Positions 1-12,639 of a stretch of DNA of 64,000 nt are shown here, piece by piece; the first letter of the stretch is position 1, and each line of letters begins with the position of its first letter. A program made the translations under genes and the position numbers. Origin of the DNA: Acanthosoma haemorrhoidale (lineage: Eukaryota; Arthropoda; Insecta; Hemiptera; Acanthosomatidae); assembly GCA_930367205.1 (NCBI GenBank), contig OV884011.1:122757866-122821865 (forward strand). Direction: 5' to 3'. The notes under the pieces were generated by a model. That model saw nothing but the letters and a program-made list of their open reading frames with translations, was not told the DNA's origin and made no database searches.

Positions 1-1800
1 TAGGTATACTCGTATAGCAAGGTTGAAAAATTATTTTACAAGAAAGGCTGTTAGTTTAAAGGTAATTTTCAACAATTAATGTTTTCCTTTTTAAGGAATC
101 TTCTGAACTTATAATGATTTAACCATTAAGATTGATCAAAATTGATTAACTTTTAATAAATATATCTCAAAATATTGATTAGATTAGTAAAATTGGATTA
201 TCCACATATAACATAATAACATATATATTATAACTTTATCGCAATGGGCTAATTATGTATGAATTAATTTAATATTTATTTATTTGGCCCTTTATGTATT
301 CCATTCTAGGGGTAGAAAGGCAGACCATCCTATCAGGAGTCACCCATTTTTATGTACAGTTATAAAAGAAATTATCTTTCTGTCTATTGATTTGCATCTA
401 GCCCCTTCATATTATGAAGCAGAAATGTGTACCAATACACCATTTGAGATTAGCCTCTATAGTTTCTATTAGGGAGATCAAAAGATGAGAACACAAGTTG
501 CCAATTCATGCTTATGTTGAGTAAATGAAAAATTTGCAATGAAATTTTTGATAGTATAAAATTAAATTATTTTAAGTCCAGTTGAATCTTCTGTCCAGTT
601 GATGCCTGAAAAAGCAAAACTTTGATTGTTGAATACATTTTGAAATAATTCTAGAGAGACTTTATAGCACAGTGCTTAGAAGGTTGGATTTGAAATTAAT
701 TGGCTAAAACTAGAAATTTTTTTAATCTCTCCAAAATCGGTCTGAGATGAACAAATTAAGTTTTCCCCCTCTTGCTAGTTTGGCTTTAGCGGCTACAAAT
801 TAATTGTCAAACATTTTTTTTGCTTAAATAAAAAAATCTCAAAACCAACAAAAGCTTTAAAAAAATTGTTTACAAAAGAGTTGTAGACCTTAGCATTCTA
901 ATAAATATATAGCAAAATATATTATGATTGAATAGGAATCTTACAACTCAATTTCAACAAAATCCCAAAGTGCTTGGAACCAGAATGGTCCGGTCCAAGT
1001 TATCAATACTCAGCTCCATTTTTAAACTTTTTTTTAAAAACTACTGGGAGGCCTCAACTGTTCTGCAATTTGCTTCCATTGCAAAGGGGAAGTTCCTCAC
1101 ATGAAGGCCGATGCATGAGAAATTTCCAATAACACCTGATTGAGTGATAATAAGATGTTTCATGGTAGCTAATGGAATAAGTTAAACACACCTCCTATGT
1201 CTTCCCACAAAAATATTTTTTAGTGATTCCGGTTTTGTTTAAATTATTTTTATATTTTATTATTAAAAAAAAGACAAAAATACATTAAGAAAAAATCATA
1301 AAATAACAGTTTATTTATTCATAATGTTTAAATGGTTTTTATCTCAGGGTTCAATATGGCCGTAATGCATTATGTTACTTTTTTAAATATTTCATATTAC
1401 ATAAATGATTAGAGAGTTCTATATAGTTCAAAATAATAGTTACCAAAAATATAACAATAATATCATGGATATTTTTCTATTGGATTGTAAGTTGTCTTAA
1501 TCCTCTGGTCTCTATTCAACACATGACATCATGGCTGCTTACTAACTTAATATCAAACTATCCTATTTATGGCAACCTCTCCCTACCACATAAAAGTGTT
1601 TTTTCCTAGGATTCCCAATCTTTTCCAGAGCTACCTGTTCCCTAGTGGGTTTTCTCAAAGGTACAGACACACTGGTCAGGTATCACGTACTGTCTCTATC
1701 ACAAATGAAACCGACCAAAACTCATTTCCTCAAAATCAATCTAATTCTAATATGTAAATTTAATTTTCTTATCATAAAAATTATTAAAGTATATATTTCT
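1..1800. other. AT-rich non-coding stretch
   Basis: No gene recognised on either strand. The short open frames here have no family motif and no convincing splice context. A weak hint near 1060-1130 (minus strand, a short SHASAF-like string) recalls the second zinc-binding motif of dipeptidases, which would be expected downstream of the dipeptidase exons. It is followed at once by a stop, so I do not annotate it. Confidence 0.5.
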
Positions 1801-1940
1801 ATTAACGAGCACTTCTAGCAGCATATGCTGGTATTTTCAATACCTCCTACCTTTATTACTTATAGGTATGACACTTCACAGGTAGGAGATATTATCAATC
1901 CTTGAAAATGGCAGTATGTGCTGCCAAAGGTCTTGTTAAT
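1801..1940. repeat. Imperfect 140-bp inverted repeat (hairpin or MITE-like)
   Basis: The left arm begins ATTAACGAGCAC and the right arm ends in GTTAAT. Read on opposite strands, the arms share GCAGCAtatgctg / GCAGCAcatactg, the block ATTTTCAA and the block CTCCTACC near the centre. The fold covers the whole segment with mismatches and small bulges. This could be a short non-autonomous DNA transposon, or a transcribed hairpin such as a miRNA precursor. No target duplication longer than TA/AT is evident. Confidence 0.5.
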
Positions 1941-2544
1941 ATAAAGTGTGTTTTATTTCAAAGATGCTCTTATGTCTAGTAATTATCGTGGCATCACCTG
2001 TCTCCTATATGTATGCAAGAGTATGCACTTGTATGTATGCAACATCTACATCCATGTGGATGTTATATAAATAATAAATAAAGAAAATAATACAACCTGC
2101 TTGAAAACAATTTTGTATTCACATTTGTAAATACACATACATATTTACACACTAATATATAAATACCGATGTAACTAGTATAGCACCAATGCAGATACCC
2201 ATAAATATGCATAATAGTAAACTGTATAATAAAGAATATGAAATTCTGAGGTGATATCTTTGTTTGTTTTGGCCCCAAGCACTAATTTGTAATTTAGTTA
2301 AAATTGTGTTGTGAGTAAGGGGAAAGTATGTTAATTCCAGACCTATGCTGAAGGGATTAATACAACATAGAGTTTTGGCCTAATTAATTCCGAATTTGGC
2401 ATTTTTTTTTATCCCAGCCTCTGGGCTTATAGTCCTTATTTAGAAATTTTTATTTCAACTATCTTATTACTAAACATGTCTGTTTTCTGTAACAATGCTC
2501 TTAAGATATTAAGGTGAATAAATTAATCAGTTTGAATTAATTAC
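1941..2544. other. Non-coding stretch, probably dipeptidase intron
   Basis: AT-rich sequence downstream (in gene orientation) of the last recognised dipeptidase exon. A following exon should begin with a G that completes a Trp codon and continue with an Ala-Asp-like segment. I searched the minus strand and did not find it. Confidence 0.4.
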
Positions 2545-2695
2545 CACTGAGTATTGCAGGTGGATGTCAGAGTTAAATATCTGACGCCCAGCTTGTATAG
2601 TATCCTGAGCACTGGTAGGCTGTTGGCCAGGGAATGACCACCTTCGACCCCGACCAGGCTGCAGAGCTGGTTATTTTTATGGGCATCCATTATCT
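2545..2695 (-). CDS. Membrane dipeptidase, internal exon with the GVEGGHS motif
   Basis: Internal exon of a membrane (renal-type) dipeptidase, a zinc metallopeptidase that hydrolyses dipeptides and is usually GPI-anchored outside the cell. The 151-bp exon begins after an acceptor reading TTCTAG and ends at a GTAATT donor. It enters in phase 1, completing a Glu codon with the G left by the upstream exon, and leaves two bases of a Trp codon. Visible motifs are [17 protein letters not shown], then [15 protein letters not shown] and CNTQW. In the family the Glu of GVEGGH bridges the two zinc ions and the His of GGH is catalytic; both are present. The usual LTH before the Cys reads LTS here. Exon phases and the family's linear order agree with the exon at 3352-3481. 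The remaining exons were not found, so this may be a real gene extending beyond the readable region or a partial relic. Confidence 0.85.
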
Positions 2696-3351
2696 CTAGA
2701 ATGAAATGTCAAATTTCTATACAACTTTAAGTGGGCCTGAAGAAAGGCACGTTCTACTTACTAATAATAGTAAAATACTTTGGTCGGTTGGTATATTTGT
2801 TACTGTATTTGTCTCTGTTAGTTTTATGGTGGTAAAAAAAATTAACATAAAAAAGTTGGTCCTTTAGGACAGCAGAAATGTTCCCTGAAATGGGTTATTA
2901 TATATTAAAAAAAAGATTAATGAAGCTTTAACTTGGTGGCTGAGAAAAAGTGCCTTCATCATATAATATTAATAAGTTATTATATTAATAACTTACCTTC
3001 AACTAATCATATATTGTTTCCAGAAATAGCTGAATCAAATTTAAAAAAAAAACATTGCTAGAAACCAATATAACAAGGTTTGCAAATACTGTATACCAAA
3101 CAACTATAATGTTAATGAAAAACGTAAAAGAATAGGAGCTGTCAGAACACTCCACTTAGCTCAGCCTGAACACTTACTTATCCCTCTGAATCTTGTTCAG
3201 GAACCACTCAAAACAAACAAATATTTAGTGTAACATATGCTCTGGGAAATTGGAAGTAGAGTCCTATAGTATAAATCAACTGAGATGTTTTAGTAGTACT
3301 AACTAAAATTGAATTGTTTTTAATTGATGATGTTAATGATGATAATAATAC
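2696..3351 (-). other. Intron between the two dipeptidase exons
   Basis: A 656-bp AT-rich intron. On the minus strand it starts GTATTA and ends TTCTAG. It joins phase-1 exon ends cleanly, since G plus AG gives Glu. No repeat or open frame of interest inside. Confidence 0.75.
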
Positions 3352-3481
3352 CTTGCACTGAAGTACAAAATGTCAGGACCTTATACTTTTCTGTTAGTCG
3401 TCTGATCACATCTATTTGCTCCAGAGTCAACTGAACTGCATCTTTGAACTGTGATTCACATGGAACATAGGCTGCCCAAAA
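3352..3481 (-). CDS. Membrane dipeptidase, internal exon with the FWAAYVPC motif
   Basis: This 130-bp exon encodes 43 codons plus one base. It is preceded by a good polypyrimidine and acceptor (TCTCTGTTTCAG) and followed by the donor AAG/GTATTA. The translation begins FWAAYVPC, continues [17 protein letters not shown] and ends LTFCTSVQ. It matches the dipeptidase segment that normally follows the GGQ of the N-terminal zinc site. It is too short and lacks a start codon, so simple ORF calling misses it. Upstream exons carrying the His-x-Asp zinc ligands should lie above 3481 on this strand. I did not find them before the assembly gap. Confidence 0.85.
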
Positions 3482-6400
3482 CTGAAACAGAGATTACCCA
3501 ATTTGTATTACATTAAATGATGAAACTAGTTATAAATATGATTTATTAAATGACTTCAAAGTTAATTAAAATACTATTACTTTTGATAAACCTATTCAAA
3601 AGATTGATCATATGCCTGGGTTCAATAGAAATGGAATCCTGCACTGAAAAGAGATTTTTTTTTATCAATTAAATGACCAGTGACATGGGTTTCCATAGCT
3701 AAATTTACCCCACCACTGTCCCTACTGTACTATATTAAAAGGAAAGGTAAATTTTGGATTTAAGTTGTCTCCCTGACTTTGTTTAGATGAGCGAATTCAA
3801 ATTGTACAATGGAACTTGTTTAGGCCACAATCATGTGCATTGTAATGAGATTTAAAATCAAACTAAATATATCTAACAGAAGCAGGTTGAGCTATAGAGT
3901 GGAATCTTCAAGAAAACTTCTATATAGAACGTTTATTACCAGCAAGAATGTTCCCTTGGGACACCTGAGGTTAGTAGGATAAGTCTTGTTTTACTGTGTG
4001 AATAAGCCCCTTGGCAGGCCATTTTAGACCGGAACTATTCAGGCAGCCCTTGAGGCAACACGCTTGTTCTCTTAGACCAAGTTACATACTAACTAGCGGG
4101 CGTGCACAGCTCCAGGCACTCGGGCCACTATGTGGCACACTGGAGGCATGGATTTGGCACACGACCGGCCACTAGGGTTTAAAATTTTTTATTCTTAATT
4201 TTACTTATTTCTGTTTCTCTTTCTGGCATGAAAGGGTAATTTAGACTCAGCATGTTAGATATAGGTAACAAAATTACTTTTATACATTTTTTGAAGATTT
4301 TTACTAACGAGACTTCCTTTATGAAAAAAAAAGAAAAGATTTTGCAATAATATCAATTTTCTGAAAGGCTGAAATAACTTCGAGGTAGTGGAAATTAGCA
4401 AATAGGCTGTACAAGGTTACTCCTCTGTTTTTCAACACTTCTATCTCCCAAATATCCTTTTATCTTTGATTGCCGCAGGGATGAGATTACAGTAGATCTG
4501 CAAATTTTGAGGTAAGCGATTACTTTTACCTTGTCTAACTTGTTTTATTTTTATAATGATAATTTCTCATTGCAAAATTACTCCTCAAGCTATTGGGGGA
4601 GCACAATTGAAATAGTTTAAAATTGGTAACCAGCATAGCCTATCTGGAGTGGGTGTTAAGCATTTTGGAGCTTTGTTCATCTATGAGGGTTGTTACCGTG
4701 ATGTTCATCCTGTGAAAACAATTTTGATGACAGTTCTAATAAACTTTTACAATCAGGGCATCCCGAGTTTTAATTTGATACTTTACTTAAAATAATAGAA
4801 AACTTTTTTTAATTATAAGTAATTGACTCAAGTAAGTAATTTTTAGAATCTTTTGAGACCGCCATTAGATGGCGCTAAGAATTAAAAAGCATTGCTTACT
4901 GGCCCAACTGACTTCTTCTCCCACCTAAGGTCCCGATTTATGATGGACGGGCGTTTTCGGCCAGTAAGTAACTCGGCAGAACCGGTAGCCTCATGAGACA
5001 CTTCCATCGTGATTTTACAATACTGCGCGATTCACGAAGATTTGTTTTTCCAGGAAAGGACCGCTTACCTGTATATCTACAGACCACTTTTCATTGATCT
5101 AATGTTTACCTACTCTGACACTTGTCACATTTTTTACTTAACACAGTCCCTAATTCACATAAACGAAATCTGGAGCTGTTTAAACTATTTTAGACCTATG
5201 AAAGCTGGCTTTATCTATGAAGACCACAGAAAACTTGTCTGTTCTCAACAGCTGCCAGGCAGCCACTAATGACTCCCCCCCCAAATGATTAAATGTTTGT
5301 TATGGTTATTAAAAAACAATCAAGTTATGTCCCCGGACAGTCTCCACCGGTTGTCCTGGTATGGCATTGAATAATAATGATAACTTCCGTTTCCAGGAAA
5401 TTTGTATATTATTCTATTGGTATATTAAGGTTATTTTTGGAGCTAGTATAAAATTCACATTCATCCTGAAGTGTGGGCTCAGAACGTCAGTGAAACAGTT
5501 ACGTTAATATACTGTTGAATATTGGATTCAAAATTTCTATTTATTCTGAGATTCGAATAATATTTTAAAACCAGCTATGTTTAGCACCGTTTCGAGCGGC
5601 CAAGAAATGTTTCCGTTAAACCCTACGCACACTAAACATAGGTCACAACGGGTTAGCAGCTAGTTGCATGATGTGTCCATTACACTACTGAGTTGTGAAT
5701 TGTCAGAAGTAACATAACTGGCTATACTCTACTGGGGATATCGATGGGTATACATTCGAGGAAACAATGGTGAAATGGTGTCATTGGTACTTCATACAAC
5801 GGGGTACATCATTCACCCACTATTTCTAGCCCAACAGTGTACACTGTACACCTATGAATAAGTTGGAGATAACTGTGAACGGAAATCTTGGATCCATTCT
5901 ACTATGCACATATGGTCTATTTGTGCACACGTGGCGAATAGTTACCTTTTTATTAAACCAGAAATACATAAAGTTAAATTCAATATTAAGACCTTGTTAC
6001 AATTAAACTAGCTAAAATTGAATACCTATTCCTTTCTATGGTCGGTGGCTACTAATTGGCTGTTTCCCAATAGTAGATCATCCAAAGATCATTTATCTCA
6101 CCACTTTTTCCCCGGTTATATGAAAGATCAATTTTATTTTATTTTATATTGTTTTAATGGAACACATTTTTATTATATCATTTAGGAACTAAAACTAATA
6201 TTTTTGTGTTTATAAACACGTAAATGTAAACAAATTGAAACGGAGAACGTAAAACGATACTTTCTTTGCAGCATTTTCCGGTTGTGGGTTGAACATTAAT
6301 TATTACATTAATAGGTTTCGCATCGGTGGATGCTGGTTCAAACCATTGGAAATTTTTGTTTTATAAGCAATAAAAAATGTGAGGCTCACTTTTGTGATTC

Positions 6401-8666
6401 ACGCCCCGTGGGAACCCGGCACGAGTGTTGTCTGTTTTACGAAACTAATATCTACAATATCGATCATAAAAATGATTCCATGGCTCTGACACTTTAGAGA
6501 TTTATTTACATCTTTGCACATATGCACAATAAACATACAACGAAGCCAACCAACTAATCTAGCCTGCACGAGTGGACGATCTTGCGAATAAGAGGTTTTT
6601 CCTGTCTGGATATATTTTTCTTTGGTTGGTAATTATTAATTAGTGTGAGTTACACCACAACAAAAAATGACAATATGAGAAATTTAAATAGATTAAACTG
6701 TAGTAGTCTCATTTGAAATATTGTTGTGACGTCCAAATTTGTAATGGTTATAAGAGATCAGCTAAAAGTGTAAGGTTTCATAGTGGTACTGGTGCAAGTT
6801 GGAAGACCACCTCAGAGATCCTGGTTATGCCATTCACATGGCACGTCATAACTAATTGGTAACAGGAATAAGAAAAGAGATAAGCCTCTGATTTCATGTG
6901 CTCCATATACCCCAGTTAATTATTCATAGAGTAGGACTCACAGCAACATTATATGCACAAAAGAGAAACTGGGATGCGGGCTTGTGGTAGTGACAATCCC
7001 TAAATCAGATATTAGTCAGTCCTAGCTAACTTTCATCTTAATCTGGTGGACTCAATAGACGGGCTTTGTTCCCATGCAAAACTCTCTCTAGTGAGGAGTG
7101 TTTAGTTTTCATATGATAACTTAATGTTGATAACTAAGGGAGAGGGTTGAAAGGAGTCAGAGGATAAAGTAGTTGTGACGATTCTAATCCTCTGATCCTA
7201 GGTTCAAGCAGAGCTTTAATCAATATATTTTTATATTCTGTAAGGATAATGTCATGAAATTAACGGCAGTTGAGATGATCCCTCAGGAGCAAGTTTAAGT
7301 TACGGTAACTAGTGAGCAAAGTTGTTACCTATTTGATTCGGATTTAAAAAAAAAAATGCTTTGATGTATTTTCCTAGGATAGTAAATGATGGAATATTTT
7401 TAATGTTATCAGTGCTACCTCTGACTGCAAGATACCCAATCTCTATTAATTAGCTAACTGATTATTCTATGTTTAATGGGTAGCCCTCAAGTCTTTGATA
7501 GTTACTATATGCCTTTTCCTGCACTGCTACGTCTTAGATGCAGTATAATAGACGCTTATTGGCCCCTAATTTGCAGATCTTCCGTATGACACTTTAGTAG
7601 CTGAACTTTTCTGATGATAATTGTTCCTGTGGGATGGATGCACGATCTTCTTTGAATGACCTCAAGTACTAAGGTGGGTAGCCAGGTAGAACATCATCAG
7701 CCAACCTTTGTAAGTGAGCGTTAATAGATACGATACCATTATCATTCTTCATAGTAGACGACACCAGTTTGGAGTGAAATTCAATTCAAAGAGTACCTTA
7801 TAAAACTTGTTTCTATCGACACCAGTAGCATGGGCTACTTGGCGGTTCATATAAGTTTAATGGAATTTTTCATTTTATTATTTAGTTATACAGTTATATC
7901 CTCACACAGAAGTTTTGGTTGAGCTTCTCTGTTTTGTTAAGTTTTTTTATAGATACATAAACTTCATCAGAAGGTCACTCTTGGGAATCCCCTGGAGTCT
8001 TTACAACTCTTCCTTAGTGTCATTAGTATTTGAGCATGAAGATCCCTCAAGATGTAATGAAATGAACGGCGCTGGTTGATACCTCACCCTCAAGACTGCT
8101 ACGCATCGCCGAAGTGCATACGTCGTGGCTACTTATGCTCATTGGTCGAATTGCTTTTCGAACTGACTTGAAATGTTTAAAATAATTTTTTAATGCTTCA
8201 TCTGATACCTGAAAATGACAATTAACTTGCACTTGAAGACACAAGTAAAATAAAAATTAACTATAAATAAATAATTTTCAAGATTAATGTACAAGCAATG
8301 GAATGAAACCAACATACGCTGCAAACAAATAGATTAGGAAGGCCACAATGATGTAATAAGTAACATTATTGCACAATGCTTTAAAGTTTGTATGCAGTAG
8401 TAAGTAGATATGAGATTGAGATGTGTTGGCATTTACTTATTTTTTATATTATATTTACGGTGCAATTTTATTACGTGTACTTGAAACATTTTATGTTACT
8501 TACATTCTATTGAGTATTACTCGCACATTCACAACCATTGCAGTAAGCGGTAGACGCGCATGAGATGCTCAAAGGATTATGACTTGGCCCGATGCTCTTG
8601 CGATACGATTGCGTGGAAGTGCCCAAATTTCCAGATCTCACAGAGATATCACTCTGAGACTGCCCC
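3482..8666. other. AT-rich non-coding stretch
   Basis: No recognisable gene. The segments at 6720-7500 and 7600-8250 have mixed composition and look like old repeat debris. A 65-residue minus-strand frame at 8047-8244 follows a plausible acceptor (TCATTTTCAG) but has no family motif. Confidence 0.4.
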
Positions 8667-9166
8667 NNNNNNNNNNNNNNNNNNNNNNNNNNNNNNNNNN
8701 NNNNNNNNNNNNNNNNNNNNNNNNNNNNNNNNNNNNNNNNNNNNNNNNNNNNNNNNNNNNNNNNNNNNNNNNNNNNNNNNNNNNNNNNNNNNNNNNNNNN
8801 NNNNNNNNNNNNNNNNNNNNNNNNNNNNNNNNNNNNNNNNNNNNNNNNNNNNNNNNNNNNNNNNNNNNNNNNNNNNNNNNNNNNNNNNNNNNNNNNNNNN
8901 NNNNNNNNNNNNNNNNNNNNNNNNNNNNNNNNNNNNNNNNNNNNNNNNNNNNNNNNNNNNNNNNNNNNNNNNNNNNNNNNNNNNNNNNNNNNNNNNNNNN
9001 NNNNNNNNNNNNNNNNNNNNNNNNNNNNNNNNNNNNNNNNNNNNNNNNNNNNNNNNNNNNNNNNNNNNNNNNNNNNNNNNNNNNNNNNNNNNNNNNNNNN
9101 NNNNNNNNNNNNNNNNNNNNNNNNNNNNNNNNNNNNNNNNNNNNNNNNNNNNNNNNNNNNNNNNNN
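8667..9166. other. Assembly gap of exactly 500 N
   Basis: A run of 500 undetermined bases, which suggests a scaffold gap of fixed nominal size rather than a measured length. Any open frame spanning it is meaningless. Confidence 0.99.
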
Positions 9167-9239
9167 TAATAAAATATGGAAACGTAGGCGGATGTTTTTT
9201 TATCCGTGAAGAGGGTAACTTCTATTTATTGTGGTAAAG

Positions 9240-9640
9240 AAGTTGGCTCAACAATGGCTTTCATATACTTACCTCTGCACCTCTCTATTTCCTTAGTCGC
9301 TAGATCTAATCTCGGTTATGACGGCCTCCACGACTTTCCCAGTGGAGACTACCGTTTTCTGCCAGCACGTAGACTAACATCTACTTGGAAGCACCTCCTT
9401 TTACGTGGACGACGACTTTATTGCGACCTTTCCTACATAGCGGAACTCCCCCTACTGTTCAATCTACCTCTTTCCTGTCCACACTCACCTTAGGGACCAA
9501 GACCGTTTTCGTCCACTATTGAGATACCGAGCGTGAATTTGTGCTCATTCCAAGATCATGCAAACTAACCAGTACCTGTTCTCCTAGAAATCGTGCTCTG
9601 TAGGGACACATCCTCTGTGATTTAATGGAGTAAAAAACAA
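9240..9640. repeat. Diverged dispersed repeat, related to 34590-34880
   Basis: The segment around 9405-9620 aligns loosely with 34590-34830. Both contain GTGGACGACG, a GACCGTTTTCG / GACGGTTTTCG block, a GTGAATT block and ACCTGTTCTCCT / ACCTCTTCTCCT in the same order and spacing. The last block also resembles the 3' part of the TGTAGCGA LTR family at 41.6 kb. It is probably a degenerate LTR fragment. Two overlapping short frames here are not genes. Confidence 0.45.
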
Positions 9641-12600
9641 GCTGGCCACTGACTAGGCCGCCAAAAAAGGTCATAGATCACAGAACTTATTTCCTTCTCG
9701 GTCACCAGGCTTGGATCATTGCAACCTCCTCGGTGACGGCCAAACACTATATTAAACAAATTATATAAAAGCCAAAGTTCTCAGTTTCAAGAAAATGAAG
9801 AAAATCAGCTATGATTGAAAAAGTGCCGAGAAGCAGATTGTCCAAATGGTACCGAATCCATGTAATGGTCACTGCTTGAACAAGTACATACAGCTCTACA
9901 CTTCTCTATGAGTGCTCCCCCTCCACTATAAGACCGGACCAGTGTAATAGGGGCCATATGTTGGTTTTATTTGTGAGCTTAAACTTAACTGTGCAGTACA
10001 GTCAATATATCTGGCTTATACGCTAAGAAACACCCTATGACGGGACCACTAGTTTTTATTAATACCGTCTAAAACTCAATGCGAGCATTAAACAACTATA
10101 AAAGATATAATTTTATGGTGATATTGTGCAACTTTATGATGAACCTTGATTTTCTAGAAGTCGCTAGCATTATTTTAAAACAACCTTTTGGTTTTTTTTT
10201 TTTTTTTTTTTAATTTCAAAACCTCAAACAAAAAATATGTAATGTACAAAAAAAATAAATAATACAATAATGGAGATACAATTTTCTCCTCTTCCTGCAT
10301 TTACATGCATTTGGAGGAGTGCATAATATAATAGATTTGTGTTGCGCTTAAAAGTACTCAGTCTCATATTCTCACTAGGTGATGAGGCTCACCTTCTATT
10401 TACAACCTTTTGGTGAACAACGCAAGCTCTATAAAGGGAGAAATAACTCCGCGCTGACGTTGACTTATAATCAATAATTGTGCCATTACGGACTCAGCTA
10501 TCTGCAAGTAATGTGTGCTTTGAATGGAAGGTCCACGCATCACTTTTGAATATTTATCAGTCGGAAGCTTTGTTCATATCGGTCAAAGTTCCAAATGTAA
10601 TATAACCATCTCTCACCGAGAGCTAACATACCCGTATGTTGTAAGCTTGTAAGCTAATGGTTTTTTTGTGGGAACTACATAGCTGAGACTGGTGTATTTC
10701 GATATGATGCTGCTATATTCAGAGTACATGAGGCTGTAAAATCCAAAAGATTTGGAAATAAATATATATAACTGCATCTGGTTCGTTATTTAAAAACAAC
10801 GCATTTTTTATTGGAAGAGTTTTTATTGTTGGTTTTGGTTTGCCTTCGATTCCGGCCGGTTTAACTGTTCTCGAATGATTTTTTCATGCAATCCCTAGCC
10901 TGGAGGGCGATAAAATAAAATAAGGTTTACGACTTAAGGGAAGAGGTCGGACAGGAAAGAGAGATTTGGCAGTGACCGAGGCACCCCGCCAGATCTGCTG
11001 TACATGCCCAGGTAGGAAATTGTCGATAAAATACCTCATCTGTATGCATTTAGGATACGCCTCCTCCGCTCTTCTCTCCCCTTTCTTTTTTAATATCGTC
11101 TTTTCCGTCCTTTCAAGGGAATCAGTAATTTTCCTGTTAGCACTGGGTTGCTCTCCTTGGAATTCTCCATTATATCAAGTACCCATTATGAACATTTCCT
11201 GTCTGTCCATACGTTGTGCAGGAGGTAAACCTCTGGTGAAATGAGAAAATAACTTTATTACTGATAACACTACATACTTCATTACCGTGGACATTATAAA
11301 TGATACACCGGTAGAAATGAAAATACGTTGGCAAATAACACACAATACAATACGTAAAATAACAAGTTACATTCATAAATTATTCTGACCACTAGATGTA
11401 AGTTACATTTTATAATTGCTTGGTTGCGAGTGGAAGTGCTGTAAGTCAAAAAATGATTTTTTTACGATTTTATAATCTTCAAAGGTTGTTGTTCTATTAA
11501 TGATATAATATATATAAGCCAGTAGAATAAGAGTAAGAAATAAGCCAGTTCTGCTACCGTTGACGACTAGGAGCAGCACAAAACTTCTACAGACAAAAAA
11601 TCAGTTGAAAATACTCTCATTGTTGGGTCCCAACTATTTTTTTTATTATTTTTTTTTCACTCACGTAATTATAACGATTAATTTTATTTTATTTGTTAAA
11701 AGAAAAAAATATGTAATATTTTGTTGTATTGAGATGTATAATTAGGAATTAAGGTTGTTTACGTCTAAGCAAGTGATAAGGTGACCTCTAATGCGATCGG
11801 CATTTGTTTTGGCATGGCGGATCACCTCCGATCGTCATCGAATTACTGGCTCGGTTCCCTGAAAGTTGCGAACGAAGAAGGACGCTTGGAAATTTTTTGA
11901 TTGATGATGACCCCACATTCACACTCCTTCTTCATCGCTGACTGTACACCGGATATCCCCACCCACCCACCCACGCTCCCAATTGTTTGGAGAGTGAACA
12001 TCGAGAAGAATTTTTCTTCTCCACTTTGGGATCTCCGGTAAGAGGTTATTTTGCTAGTACACACACCAGTTATCTCCGGATTCAGCTCACACCATCCTTT
12101 TACTTGCAAGAATAGAAGGCTATTGACTTTTGGCGATTGACACTGTTAAATTTAGTAAATATAGGATTTAATTCATTTTTATTTATATTAAAGCGTAAAG
12201 ACATTTATATTTTTGTTATCTATGTTTCTTTTATTTTATTTTTAGATTACTAACCCAGTTGCTAACATTACTTTTTTGTTTATATATACGATCATTACAT
12301 ATGTATTGCTAGTTTATAATTTTAGTTTTTTTGTATAATCTTTCCTCGATTATATTTTGTGTACACAATCTTGTTTTTCTGGGAAAATGCAGGCACCCAT
12401 TCTTGAACTTTTTTTCTGAATTTCACAGCCGGTAATTTGCAAGGGACAGAAGTTCGGCGACGTAATTTTACTAGCTCCTTCTTCCACACTCATGAAAACA
12501 CTGTACATCTAAAACAATCCTCATTTGACTTGCACTATTGTTATTCATTGCGGCTCAATTATTATTTAAAAACGATTTTCTAAGCGATTAATAATTAAAT
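9641..12600. other. Non-coding stretch with a poly-T tract
   Basis: No gene recognised. There is a run of about 21 T at 10192-10212, possibly the reverse-strand tail of a retroposon. A block at 10940-11010 ends in a donor-like CCCAG/GTAGGA, and a block at 11840-12110 has higher GC and a donor-like CTCCG/GTAAGA. Neither has a recognisable product. Confidence 0.4.
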
Positions 12601-12639
12601 GGATTTTTCATCGAGCTAAAGTTGCCTAAGCAGCTCCTT

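Noticed and set aside
1060..1135. SHASAF-like string on the minus strand as a further dipeptidase exon
   Set aside because: A stop follows at once and no splice sites fit; probably chance.
6290..6360. tRNA-like T-loop string GGTTCAAACC
   Set aside because: No acceptor stem or anticodon arm can be built around it.
8047..8244. 65-residue minus-strand frame after an acceptor-like site
   Set aside because: No family motif; loosely recalls an RNA-binding fold but too short and without flanking exons.
8560..9237. Long open frames across the gap
   Set aside because: They consist almost wholly of undetermined bases.
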